64,000 bases of DNA. Origin: Tsukamurella asaccharolytica. Lineage in GTDB: Bacteria; Actinomycetota; Actinomycetes; Mycobacteriales; Mycobacteriaceae. The notes beneath the pieces are model-generated. The model had not been told where the DNA came from. It saw only the letters and a program-made list of their open reading frames with translations, and did not search any database. Positions 1-8,002 of this stretch are shown in pieces (the first letter of the stretch is position 1; the number at the start of each line of letters is the position of its first letter). Both the position numbers and the translations under genes were made by a program. The stretch spans positions 1 through 64,000 of the forward strand of contig NZ_VIGW01000009.1 of NCBI RefSeq assembly GCF_007858435.1, in the 5' to 3' direction.

Positions 1-63
1 GTCGGCGCAACCACACTGCGCACCCGCGGCCGCCCATCCACACCCCGGACTCTAGCGGCTCAG

Positions 64-83
64 GGCCCCACTCAGGTGGGGCC
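64..83. terminator. Hairpin, possible terminator of a gene left of the window
   Basis: A perfect inverted repeat, GGCCCCAC-TCAG-GTGGGGCC, has an 8-bp GC-rich stem and a 4-nt loop. No T-run follows, which is common for actinobacterial terminators. No gene is visible in bases 1-191, so it probably ends a gene lying before the window. It could also be a simple structured spacer. Confidence 0.4.
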
Positions 84-191
84 GAATGAAACCGCCCTAC
101 CGGGGCCAGATCAACTTGACATAGCCACGGGGCCGCACCTGAAGGAGCGGACGGCGGCCATACCGACGAAGAAGACGCGGTCGCTGCTGAA

Positions 192-461
192 TTGAGTACT
201 GAAATTGAGATCGTCGGAGTCGACCCGGAACGCGACGTCACGGATGACGGTGTCATACTCGATGACGTCGATAGCATGATCAAGGCCCTTCCAAATGTCT
301 CCATCATCGATCACGCTGACGTTCCTGCCCGCCTCGGTGCGCCGGCATTCCTCAAGACGACCGTTGAACACGTGCTGCGAGCAACCCCAATAACTATGCA
401 CCGGCGTGCCCGAGTCCTCCACGGCTGGCCCGTCGGCAAGGATCCAGCGGAGAAGAAGTAG
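192..461 (+). CDS. Unrecognised small acidic protein, possibly a remnant
   Basis: This 89-residue reading frame begins with TTG and has no clear ribosome binding site. The reading frame stays open back to base 120 without a better start, so it may be the tail of a degraded gene. The N-terminal half is acidic and the C-terminal half basic. A 136-codon frame lies on the opposite strand (111-521), so the coding strand is not certain. Third-position GC is only moderately raised. I recognise no family. It lies in the low-GC accessory stretch at the window edge, where gene fragments are common. Confidence 0.3.
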   Translation: MSTEIEIVGVDPERDVTDDGVILDDVDSMIKALPNVSIIDHADVPARLGAPAFLKTTVEHVLRATPITMHRRARVLHGWPVGKDPAEKK

Positions 462-584
462 TGCAGAAACTGGACGCATCGAGTGCGTGGTGCCGCGTAT
501 CGTGACAAGGTAGAAGTCCATGTGGATCGCGACCGCTGCTCACGGATCGAACTCGCGAGTACAAACACCCAGGGATTGCCCGTG

Positions 585-590
585 TATAAT
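585..590 (+). promoter_or_regulatory. Consensus -10 element (TATAAT)
   Basis: A perfect TATAAT lies 36 nt upstream of the ATG at 626. The -35 region (about 561-567) is only weakly matched. Such a consensus -10 is unusual in this high-GC genome and fits a constitutive or foreign promoter for the two-gene unit that follows. Confidence 0.5.
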
Positions 591-625
591 AACGTAGATT
601 CATCGTTCGTGCGTTGGGGGTATTG

Positions 626-1495
626 ATGGCACAGCTCGCTCGTTCAGTCAAGGTTCAGTTTTTCTCGCTCGACCGGGCGCCGAACCCCTCTCCGAACGTC
701 GATTGGGCAAAGAAGCTTACGAAGCAAAGCAAGAAGCAGGCCGCGATCTCACACAAGTACAACGGCGGAGAGGTTCACGGTCTCATTGAAAACCTGAGTT
801 CCACTCCGGGGGTCTCCTTTGCTGTGGATCGAGCTACGACTCCTCGTCAGCGGGATACAGCGAGTGGAAAGCGTACGTCGCTCAGGGTATCGCCGAACCA
901 CGAGCCGATCGAGGAGACGTATGTTCGGTTCTTCGATGATAATGTTATCGGCTTGATTCAGACGTCGACCTCGGCGCCGCATCCTGCTGCGATCGCACTT
1001 TGGCTCAATGAAACGTTCCCTGAAAAGAACGATGATAGGTGGTTCATAAACCCTCTGATTGCGAGCGATACCATCCATCGCATTCAGAATGCCAAGGAGA
1101 TTCGCAAGACCGAGTTCACTGTTCCTGTCAGTGACTTGCCCACCACTGGCTTCCTATCAACTCTAGTCGGCGGCGCCCGTGGACTCGATCCACAGGTTAA
1201 GATTTCGCTAACCATTTCCGCCGGGTATGGTCAGAATAGGGCACACGCTCAAGCTGATGCGGCAACCGCGGCAAACGAGATCATAGCGGACCTCGGTCGG
1301 TACTCGGCAGCGAAGGTCGGCGTGGTCGATCCCGGGCAGACAGCATCCGAACTCGTTAATGTCCTGGCGGACAGGCTGTCTTATTCAGCGGCTGTCCCGA
1401 TCAACGGACGAACCCTCAGTAGTACGAGCGCATATGCGGAAATCGAAGCTACATACGATGCCCATAAGAAATCGATTATCGCGGCTGTTCCCTGA
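626..1495 (+). CDS. Soluble protein of unknown function, possible first gene of a two-gene defence-like unit
   Basis: This is a 289-residue protein with no signal peptide or membrane segment. The ATG at 626 is preferred because a GGGGGT ribosome binding site lies just upstream and a TATAAT box sits 36 nt before it; an in-frame TTG at 614 is less likely. The N-terminus reads as a beta strand (KVQFFSL), followed by a lysine-rich stretch (residues 27-40) and a mixed alpha/beta body. I do not recognise a family or catalytic motif. A four-helix membrane protein follows about 65 nt downstream, and a SIR2-HerA pair lies 1.2 kb further on, so a role in phage defence is plausible but is context inference only. 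Local base composition is lower in GC than the housekeeping genes of this window. Confidence 0.7.
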   Translation: MAQLARSVKVQFFSLDRAPNPSPNVDWAKKLTKQSKKQAAISHKYNGGEVHGLIENLSSTPGVSFAVDRATTPRQRDTASGKRTSLRVSPNHEPIEETYVRFFDDNVIGLIQTSTSAPHPAAIALWLNETFPEKNDDRWFINPLIASDTIHRIQNAKEIRKTEFTVPVSDLPTTGFLSTLVGGARGLDPQVKISLTISAGYGQNRAHAQADAATAANEIIADLGRYSAAKVGVVDPGQTASELVNVLADRLSYSAAVPINGRTLSSTSAYAEIEATYDAHKKSIIAAVP

Positions 1496-1561
1496 ACTTG
1501 TCAGTCGGCGGTGCTACTCTAGTTTGTGCTGATTGATTCACGAATGTGAGGGGTGGTGTAC

Positions 1562-2011
1562 GTGTCAACTGCGAAGGTGCCACCAGTCTCCGGCGGGCGC
1601 GTACTGCTCCCTGTACTGGGAACCGGCTGTGTTGGGCCTATCGTACTCGGCGTTGTTCAGTTGAGTGGTGTCGATATTGACGCCTCGAGATCTGTTTCCG
1701 CCCTACTCGCACTCGCTGGAGTGTATGCGACAATTGCTGGCTTTATGATCGCAGGAGTCATTCTGGTTGCCGGTGCATCGGGAAAGGCTATGGCGCGAGT
1801 GAGGAAGAAGGCTGCCGAGCGCAAGATTGACTTCGTTTCACTCCTGATGGTGGCGATCACATTGATGGTGACATCGGCGATCGTACTGCCGTTTAGCTCA
1901 ATGTTTATTGGTGGTCCTGTCGTAAACTATCTGGCCGCAGTGTTCGCCACTTTGCCCATCGGCGGCGTTGCGATAAGTTTGCTGGCGATTGCGGCAGCGC
2001 TGCGGGACTAG
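1562..2011 (+). CDS. Small four-helix integral membrane protein of unknown function
   Basis: This 149-residue protein has four predicted hydrophobic helices, at about residues 14-35, 46-71, 92-112 and 121-146. A short basic loop (RVRKKAAERK, about 79-88) lies between helices 2 and 3 and would be cytoplasmic by the positive-inside rule. GTG at 1562 is chosen because GAGGGG sits 9 nt upstream; GTG codons at 1553 and 1556 are too close to that site. It follows the unknown 289-residue protein by about 65 nt and is probably co-transcribed. A soluble protein plus a small membrane protein is a layout seen in abortive-infection systems where the membrane protein is the effector. That role is inferred, not shown. 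Confidence 0.65.
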   Translation: MSTAKVPPVSGGRVLLPVLGTGCVGPIVLGVVQLSGVDIDASRSVSALLALAGVYATIAGFMIAGVILVAGASGKAMARVRKKAAERKIDFVSLLMVAITLMVTSAIVLPFSSMFIGGPVVNYLAAVFATLPIGGVAISLLAIAAALRD

Positions 2012-2158
2012 CTTGGGACAGGCTGGTGATGGCGGCATGACAATGACTATTTCAGTCGTTAGCGCTGGAGCCCGATCGTGCTGTGGTGGCGTGCGAAGTC
2101 GTCAACCTGTCCGAATCGAAGGGCTTTTCTGTCGAGCACGAGCGACTTCAGATGAGGG

Positions 2159-2503
2159 CTACTTCGCTGCGTTGTAGGCGTCGATGACGTCCTGGCTGAT
2201 ACGGCCGCGCTCACTCACCTGGTGACCGGCACCCTTCGCCCATTCGCGAATCGCCTTGGACTGCTCGCGGTCGATCGTTGCCCGGGAGCGACGCGCAGAT
2301 GCCGGCGTCGACGACTGCTTGCGGCCGCCCGTACGACGAGCGGCTTCCTTGTAGGGCTCAAGCGCCTTGCGGAGCTTGCCGGCGTTCTTGGCGCTGAGGT
2401 CGATTTCGTACTGAACACCATCGAGCGCGAACTGGAGGGTTTCATCGGCGGTGAGGGTGTCGTCGAGATCGTCGGTCAGGGTGACGGTGACTTTGCGTGC
2501 CAT
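2159..2503 (-). CDS. lsr2: Lsr2 family nucleoid-associated protein
   Basis: Lsr2 is a small DNA-bridging protein that coats AT-rich, often foreign, DNA and silences it, much as H-NS does in proteobacteria. The 114-residue product is full length. It starts [12 protein letters not shown], has the N-terminal dimerisation part with [10 protein letters not shown] at about residues 28-37, a basic linker (about 55-75), and the C-terminal DNA-binding domain with [13 protein letters not shown] (77-89) and the RGR motif (99-101) that enters the minor groove. ATG at 2503 is the only start giving the canonical N-terminus. It is divergent from the SIR2-HerA operon. In a lower-GC island it may be a second, island-borne copy rather than the main chromosomal lsr2, but this window alone cannot settle that. 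Confidence 0.93.
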   Translation of the reverse strand: MARKVTVTLTDDLDDTLTADETLQFALDGVQYEIDLSAKNAGKLRKALEPYKEAARRTGGRKQSSTPASARRSRATIDREQSKAIREWAKGAGHQVSERGRISQDVIDAYNAAK

Positions 2504-2713
2504 GAGGCGAACTGTATCAAGGTTCGCTGGCCATGCATGGGTTCGGCGCGCTTGCCGTCGAGTTGTGAAAGCTGCCTGGCGACTCAGTCGATTCAGAGGG
2601 CTTGGCCGCCTCGGGCGCGCCAGGCTGCCTGGTGTGCACCCGGTTTGCCCCTGTCCACAGCACTTGACACGGTCGCGCGGCTTCGTGCGCGCTGAGCATT
2701 TCCAACCTCTGCG

Positions 2714-3886
2714 ATGAGGGCAGACGTTACTGTACTGCACATGGGGGATGCGAAGACATCGGCACTCAAGGTACTGATTCCTGGGAGCACGAAGTGGCAA
2801 GACGTAACTGATACAGCCGACGATCCAGGGGCAGCCGCAATCGCGTCGTCCAGCCTGGCCGCGTACAGCAGCGAGAACCTGGTTGTTCTCCTGGGGCTGG
2901 GTACGTCGCTGGGACTCGAGGGACAGAACGGGGCTGCGGCGCCGTCGATGTGGGATTTGCTGAAACGGGTTGAAAACCTTGATGGCTTTGATCGCGCTAG
3001 GAGCCTCGTGCCGGCTAACGAGAAGCAGGGCGATGTTGAAGTCCTTCTATCGGTGTGTCAAATGCACTTTGCGCTGACGTCCGACTCAGAGGTCGGGAGC
3101 TTTCTGGTGAACGCAGAGAATGAAGTGCTTGAGGCGTGCCGGTTCATCGACTCGACAACGGATCTTTCGAGCCACGAGGCTCTGCTGCGAAAGATCGGTC
3201 GACGGCCAACGAGACTGTCTCGGGCGCAAATATTTACTACCAACTACGACCTTGCAATAGAGCATGCAGCTAGAAGCACTCGATTCACCCTGATCGATGG
3301 ATTCGGCCCAACCGCCGGCGGGCTTTTCGACGGAGGTAACTTCGATCTCGATATCGTGAGGCGCGACCCTAGTGGCTCGCTTCTGCTTGCTCCAAACGTA
3401 GTTCAACTTTATAAACTGCATGGGTCGGTGGACTGGACGGAGGATGACGATGGAGTTCGTCGTAGTTCGGTACCTTCGACTCCGGTTCTCATATATCCGT
3501 CGAGTATGAAGTACCAACAGTCGTATCGTCTGCCCTATCTCGAATCAATGGCGCGCTTTCAGATGACGCTCCGTCGTCCCGATACCACTCTTATTGTTGC
3601 TGGGTTCGGATTTAATGATGCACACCTGACGGCCCCGATCATGTCGGCGGTACAGTCTAACGTGTCGCTTCGGATGATTGTGGTTGACCCCGTCCTTGTG
3701 GCTGAAGGTGACGATCACGAGACACGCGACAGGCTTAGACGGCTGGTTTCGTCGGGGGACAACAGAATCCTGCTCGTCGCCGGGAAGTTCGGCGACTATG
3801 TGGCGGCGCTTCCCGATGTTAACCCGCCCGATATCGGTGAAGTGCACTCTGAGCGCTATCGCGCCTCGCAGGTTGGAGCAACTTAG
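2714..3886 (+). CDS. SIR2-family NAD-binding defence protein (SIR2-HerA system)
   Basis: This 390-residue SIR2-like protein is the likely NAD-consuming effector of a two-gene anti-phage system. Visible SIR2 features are the nucleotide-binding turn GLGTS (residues 61-65), the TTNYD motif (175-179), the catalytic-type histidine in KLHGS (H236) and a late Rossmann segment AGFGFND (296-302). These are typical of the SIR2 branch found with prokaryotic defence genes. The frame opens with ATG at 2714; a second ATG at 2741 is also possible, and neither has a strong ribosome binding site. The TAG stop overlaps the GTG start of the HerA-type gene (TAGTG at 3884-3888), so the two are translationally coupled. 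Known SIR2-HerA systems have this same order. Assignment is by motif and context. Confidence 0.9.
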   Translation: MRADVTVLHMGDAKTSALKVLIPGSTKWQDVTDTADDPGAAAIASSSLAAYSSENLVVLLGLGTSLGLEGQNGAAAPSMWDLLKRVENLDGFDRARSLVPANEKQGDVEVLLSVCQMHFALTSDSEVGSFLVNAENEVLEACRFIDSTTDLSSHEALLRKIGRRPTRLSRAQIFTTNYDLAIEHAARSTRFTLIDGFGPTAGGLFDGGNFDLDIVRRDPSGSLLLAPNVVQLYKLHGSVDWTEDDDGVRRSSVPSTPVLIYPSSMKYQQSYRLPYLESMARFQMTLRRPDTTLIVAGFGFNDAHLTAPIMSAVQSNVSLRMIVVDPVLVAEGDDHETRDRLRRLVSSGDNRILLVAGKFGDYVAALPDVNPPDIGEVHSERYRASQVGAT

Positions 3887-5571
3887 TGGTTAAGTTGCTG
3901 CACCCGTTTGTGGCCGAGCGCCTTGCTGGAACGGTAATGGGGATCGACGGAGTTGAGGCCACGGTGTCACTGCCGTGGGCAGGATTCGCCCCCACGTCAT
4001 TGTTTGGCCGCCCTGTGTTGCGCGGGGAAATCGGCGAGTTCCTGATCTTTGCGCGCGGGACTACTGGGATCTTTGGCCGAATCACTAGTTTGGAGACGCC
4101 GCGCGCAAAGCGGCCAGAAGCGAATACTGGTCCAGACGCGAGGACAGCAGTGGACGTTGTAGGTACCGTTCAGCTTCTGGGTACCTTAACTCTTGACGGA
4201 ACATTCGTTCGTGGCGTGGCACGACATCCGCGGGTCGGCGACCTCGCATACGCCGCGGATGAAGACGTTGTTCGAGCAGTGCTCGGTGACGGAGTGAGCG
4301 ATGACGCTACGCTTGATCTTGGCGTTCTGAGCGGTGCGCAAGGAATCCCGGTTGGCGTGTCGCTCGGTGCGCTGTTCGGCCGCCATCTCGCGGTAGTCGG
4401 GTCGACTGGTGGAGGCAAGAGCTGGACGCTTGCTGCCCTCATGGAAAGATCGGCCGCGTCCGGTGTGCGTACACTTCTGCTAGACGCAACTGGTGAGTTC
4501 GAGCCTCTTGGTGATCTCGCGCGCCACCTCGTTGTTAGCGCCAGCGAGCCAGCCTATGGAAAGCAAGTTCACCTACCCCATCGGCAGTTAAGTGAATCCG
4601 ACCGAAGGGCTTTGTTGCGGCCATCGGGCGCGAGTCAATTGCCCAAGATGCGCGCGGCGATCCGATCTTTGCGTCTCGTCGAGGTTCTGGGCTCTGGGCA
4701 CTCGATGGTGACAGATGGATTATTGAGGAAGGCGAACAATCCTCGGAAGCCGTACTCAGATGCAGTGTTCCAGCACGCGAGCATTGTTGATGATCCTCGA
4801 GCTGAATTTAACCTCAGAAATCTGGCAGATCAAATTAGGCACGAGTGTGTCTATGAAACATCCCAACAGAATGATAGTCACTTCGGCGGTTGGGCCCCGA
4901 ACGAACTCGGGTACTGCAACACTTTAATTGGTCGAGTGTACGACCTAATTTCAACGCCTGAGATCATGGGCATCTTGGATCCGCAGCCGGGTGGTGCTGT
5001 GTCATCCTCTGTGCTCGACGAGATTGACAAATGGGTTGCCGATGATTCGGCGGAGAGAATTCTTAGGATTTCACTCGCCGATATCACGTTCAGTCATAAT
5101 ATGCGCGAAATTGTCGTGAATACGATTGGTCGTCATCTGCTTTCCGGGGCGCGGAGGTCGCAGTTTCGTGTGCGACCTCTCGTGGTTGCGATCGATGAGG
5201 CCCATCAATTTTTTGGTCAGTCGATTGCGGATGAGCTTGTGGCCGCATCGTTTGATTCTTTCGATCTGATCGCCAAGGAGGGGCGCAAATACGGGCTCGT
5301 TGTATGCATGGCGACACAGCGGCCCGGCGACCTCCCTGCCGCGATCCTGAGCCAGGCTGGTGCTCTCCTCGTACATCGATTGACAGAGCGTCGGGACCGA
5401 GAGCGCGTCGAGCATGCTGCGTCGGAACTAACAGCGAGCGCTACCCGACAGCTTCCGGCCCTGATGCCAGGGGAGGCGCTTCTTGTCGGCAGTGACTTCG
5501 CGATTCCGGTCCCTGTCCACATTGCAGCACCTCAGCGCAAGCCCGACTCGCGGGGGCCGGTTTTCGGCTAA
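3886..5571 (+). CDS. HerA/FtsK-type hexameric ATPase partner of SIR2
   Basis: This 561-residue P-loop ATPase resembles HerA, a hexameric DNA translocase. An N-terminal beta-rich HAS-barrel-like region (about 1-130) precedes the ATPase core. Walker A is GSTGGGKS (172-179), Walker B is VVAIDEAH (433-440), the AKEGRKYG segment (463-470) carries a likely arginine finger, and MATQRPGDLP (475-484) is the conserved sensor region of this family. The GTG start overlaps the SIR2 stop codon. In described SIR2-HerA defence systems the two proteins form a supramolecular complex that depletes NAD or degrades DNA on infection. That activity is family knowledge and has not been shown for this pair. Confidence 0.9.
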   Translation: MVKLLHPFVAERLAGTVMGIDGVEATVSLPWAGFAPTSLFGRPVLRGEIGEFLIFARGTTGIFGRITSLETPRAKRPEANTGPDARTAVDVVGTVQLLGTLTLDGTFVRGVARHPRVGDLAYAADEDVVRAVLGDGVSDDATLDLGVLSGAQGIPVGVSLGALFGRHLAVVGSTGGGKSWTLAALMERSAASGVRTLLLDATGEFEPLGDLARHLVVSASEPAYGKQVHLPHRQLSESDRRALLRPSGASQLPKMRAAIRSLRLVEVLGSGHSMVTDGLLRKANNPRKPYSDAVFQHASIVDDPRAEFNLRNLADQIRHECVYETSQQNDSHFGGWAPNELGYCNTLIGRVYDLISTPEIMGILDPQPGGAVSSSVLDEIDKWVADDSAERILRISLADITFSHNMREIVVNTIGRHLLSGARRSQFRVRPLVVAIDEAHQFFGQSIADELVAASFDSFDLIAKEGRKYGLVVCMATQRPGDLPAAILSQAGALLVHRLTERRDRERVEHAASELTASATRQLPALMPGEALLVGSDFAIPVPVHIAAPQRKPDSRGPVFG

Positions 5572-5605
5572 AGGCCTGGCCGAACGGTGTGCGATTCTGC
5601 GAAGG

Positions 5606-6532
5606 TCACCACCATCGTCGTGACCGCACCTTCACCTCCCGCACCGGGATCTCGTGCGGCTTGAGCGGCCGATCGATCTGCGGGCGTACCCGCTCAGGTG
5701 TGATCCGGCCGTCCTCTTGCCGTTCCGCGAAGGCGCGAGCTTCCCACTCGTTGTGGTGCTTGAGCGCTTCGATCGCTTCAGTGAGCAGCAGGTCGAGCCG
5801 CCGAGCTTCCTCCTCGGCCGCGCGTCGTCGCTCGTCAGCGGAGACGGCACGGAAGCCACACCATTGGCGGAGGAGCTCGTGGCGTGGTCGGATGTCCTTG
5901 AGATACCAGTACCACTCCCACTCGGGGGATGTGGTGTCGGGATCGTCAGGCCTGAGCTTCACGCGGTTCGGCGCACCGTGCTTGCAGGCGTGGCGAGCCT
6001 TGAGCTCCTCCTCGTGGATGTCATCGAGGATCGGTTGGGGGCTACGCCGGCAGATCAGTTCGGCAGCGATCAGGGTGCCCTCTCGCCCGATGATCGGGGG
6101 ATCCGCCTCGAGGTCGACGGGCGCACGCGCAGCCAGCTCATCGAGGGTGCAGCCAAGGAACTCCTCGAAGGCCGGAACGTCGTAGACCGTGGTGACGTTG
6201 TCGTTGGTATCAAAGATGGATGCGATGGACTCCGGTACTTGCCGCTCGAACACGGCTGTGAGTACGCGATCCTCGACCTCGTGGAGTTCGAAGTCGGTGA
6301 GCCAACGCCACTTCGCTTCGTGTGCGAGCAAGGCGTCGAGCTGATCCCAGCGCGTCGGAAGCTTGCCGATGGTGACGGATTCGGTGCGGCCGTCGTCGAG
6401 GTGGCGGATTTCAATCCGTACCTTGCGACCCACCTGAGTGCTGCCGAGGACCTCTACCTCCGACGCTGGGAGGTGGCTGGCTTTGCGATAGGCCCAGTGT
6501 TCGCCGGGCCGCGGGAGATCGTCGGGGGACAT
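5606..6532 (-). CDS. Protein of unknown function with a charged helical C-terminus
   Basis: This 308-residue protein has no signal or membrane segment. The N-terminus (about 1-60) looks like a small beta domain with alternating charged strands. The middle contains several acidic and tryptophan-rich stretches (YWYLKDIRP about 209-217). Residues 225-275 are highly charged and helical (AEEEARRLDLLLTEAIEALKHH) and probably form a coiled coil. I recognise no enzyme motif. It ends about 30 nt from the convergent HerA gene and follows the next minus-strand gene by about 20 nt, so those two are probably an operon. No obvious ribosome binding site precedes its ATG, which suggests translational coupling. 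A mobile-element or defence origin is inferred from location. Confidence 0.7.
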   Translation of the reverse strand: MSPDDLPRPGEHWAYRKASHLPASEVEVLGSTQVGRKVRIEIRHLDDGRTESVTIGKLPTRWDQLDALLAHEAKWRWLTDFELHEVEDRVLTAVFERQVPESIASIFDTNDNVTTVYDVPAFEEFLGCTLDELAARAPVDLEADPPIIGREGTLIAAELICRRSPQPILDDIHEEELKARHACKHGAPNRVKLRPDDPDTTSPEWEWYWYLKDIRPRHELLRQWCGFRAVSADERRRAAEEEARRLDLLLTEAIEALKHHNEWEARAFAERQEDGRITPERVRPQIDRPLKPHEIPVREVKVRSRRWW

Positions 6533-6551
6533 ACGTCAAGTGTTGACGGTG

Positions 6552-7481
6552 CTATGCCCCGTTGTCGAGCTTGGCCTCAAGAGCTGCGATGCGTTGCTCG
6601 AGTGACCGTACCCGTGCGTCAAGTGTTTGCGAATCGACGCCGGGCGACGGCGGAAATAGGAGGTCTTCGGCTGCTTTCAGATTTTTCCGAAGGGTGCTAA
6701 TGCTCAGATTGGGACCCGGGCGGCTGGCCGACCCGCGGCTGGTGAACCCATTCGCTGCTCTTGGCGCGTCGGTGCGGATCGTAGAGTTGCGCCCTCTCCG
6801 AGGGGAGTACCTTGATATCGTCGAGACATAGACGCCGAGGTCATCGGCGAGTTCCTTCTGTGAGATTGAATGTTCCCGATAGGATTTAACGACAGCCTCC
6901 ATTCGTGTGGAGAATGCAAATTCTCGCCTCCTAGCCGGGTGTGGTATCCATGACGCTTGATCGATTAGCAAACGAGCGGGCGGGAGCTTGCGTGCAATTT
7001 CAAAATGTTCGTAGCGTAGATCTGAAATGATATAGGAAGCAAAATTGTATGCTGCGCGCCGGGCGAATTCGTGGGCCTTATCGCCGTTGTGGTCGTAGAT
7101 GACATCGAAGTGCGGCTCGTCTAGTAGCCACTTGAAGGCTTCGTAGAAGGCCATTGTTAATTCGAACTGTTCGGTATCGTCCGCGCTGGAGTGGCTTTCA
7201 AGGGCTGCAACCGCGTCGAATGCAGTTGGTGTCACCTCAAGTGTGTCGTGAAACAACTTGGCCTGTGCTACAGCAAGGCGCATATGCCCCGCCTTCGGAT
7301 CACTGAGCCAACGCGATGTGGGCTTTGACCCTCGTTCTTCTTCGGATCGAAGCTTCGCGATGAAGTCGAGTGGGGCACGTGACGCGGCATCGGGTTTCGA
7401 TGACATTTCGGACGTGTGCTCGCGAAGTTTCGTCAGTATTGAGATGACTTTTGACTGATGGGATGTAGTATGCGAACTCAT
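6552..7481 (-). CDS. Unknown protein with a C-terminal helix-turn-helix and coiled coil
   Basis: This 309-residue protein is the first gene of a two-gene minus-strand operon. The N-terminal and middle region (about 60-195) is helical and of no family I recognise. Residues about 200-225 (EHSISQKELADDLGVYVSTISRY) form a helix-turn-helix, and residues 285-307 form a heptad-like helix ending the protein. This layout suggests a DNA-binding, self-associating regulator or replication/partition accessory. The region upstream of its ATG (7482-7565) is strikingly AT-rich, unlike its surroundings, and would be a natural Lsr2 target. Codon use is also less GC-rich than in the housekeeping genes. The function is unknown. 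Confidence 0.7.
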   Translation of the reverse strand: MSSHTTSHQSKVISILTKLREHTSEMSSKPDAASRAPLDFIAKLRSEEERGSKPTSRWLSDPKAGHMRLAVAQAKLFHDTLEVTPTAFDAVAALESHSSADDTEQFELTMAFYEAFKWLLDEPHFDVIYDHNGDKAHEFARRAAYNFASYIISDLRYEHFEIARKLPPARLLIDQASWIPHPARRREFAFSTRMEAVVKSYREHSISQKELADDLGVYVSTISRYSPRRGRNSTIRTDAPRAANGFTSRGSASRPGPNLSISTLRKNLKAAEDLLFPPSPGVDSQTLDARVRSLEQRIAALEAKLDNGA

Positions 7482-7565
7482 ATGCTATGTGAATATTATA
7501 CGCTGGTTGGCGGGTCATGCATAGGTGCTCAATAGTATATTTTGCGCCGACTGTCATGGCGTTAG
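7482..7565. promoter_or_regulatory. AT-rich intergenic promoter region
   Basis: This 84-base gap between two minus-strand genes is rich in A and T (for example TGAATATTATA and AATAGTATATTTTG), in contrast to the GC-rich genome. It probably carries the promoter of the 6552-7481 operon. Such AT-rich foreign promoters are the typical targets of Lsr2, and an lsr2 gene lies 5 kb away. I could not define exact promoter hexamers. Confidence 0.35.
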
Positions 7566-7994
7566 TTAGCGTGCTCTCCTGCCTCCACGAGGGCGCAGGA
7601 TAACTCCTTGGCGCCGTAGTGCGGCGGCGATGGCGTTGTCGCTGACGCCGAAGCGCTGGCTGATCTCGATGGTGGAGTGACCTGCTTTGTAGAGCTGGAC
7701 GGCGTGGGCGGTGATGGCGGGTGTGACCTTGATCGCTGGGCGGAGCTGGGTGTTGGCTCGGCGGAGGTGTGCCTTGATGGTCTGGACGTGGAGGCCGTGC
7801 TGTTTCGACAGCTCGGCGAGGGTGCTGCCTGTGAGATACGCAGCTGCGATCGCGTCGACCTCGTCCGGCTCGGGCTTGCGGTATTGCCGTGGTGGCCGTG
7901 GCTGATCTGGCGACGGGGTGCGCTCGCTGGCCTGATGGGTCAGGAGTCGTTGCAGGGCGCGTGGTGGGTTTGAACCGACGGCACGCAGGCGCAC
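7566..7994 (-). CDS. Tandem helix-turn-helix protein, possibly a recombinase-derived fragment
   Basis: This 142-residue protein holds two successive helix-turn-helix units of the Hin-recombinase/resolvase C-terminal type. The first is at about residues 45-80 (TLAELSKQHGLHVQTIKAHLRR) and the second at about 95-130 (STIEISQRFGVSDNAIAAALRR). No catalytic resolvase domain precedes them, and the first 40 residues are proline- and arginine-rich and not domain-like. It may therefore be an orphan DNA-binding protein or the remains of a serine recombinase at the island border. The GTG start at 7994 lies only 8 nt after the stop of the protease-nuclease gene and has no clear ribosome binding site, so the true start may be further in. 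Confidence 0.6.
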   Translation of the reverse strand: MRLRAVGSNPPRALQRLLTHQASERTPSPDQPRPPRQYRKPEPDEVDAIAAAYLTGSTLAELSKQHGLHVQTIKAHLRRANTQLRPAIKVTPAITAHAVQLYKAGHSTIEISQRFGVSDNAIAAALRRQGVILRPRGGRRAR

Positions 7995-8002
7995 CAGAAG
8001 TA

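Noticed and set aside
111-521. 136-codon minus-strand frame at the left edge
   Set aside because: No recognisable family and no better coding signal than the plus-strand frame at 192-461; neither is secure, only the latter is listed and at low confidence.
7955-7990. tRNA T-loop-like sequence GGTTCAAACCC on the minus strand
   Set aside because: The flanking bases do not form the required 5-bp T stem and no acceptor or anticodon arm is found.
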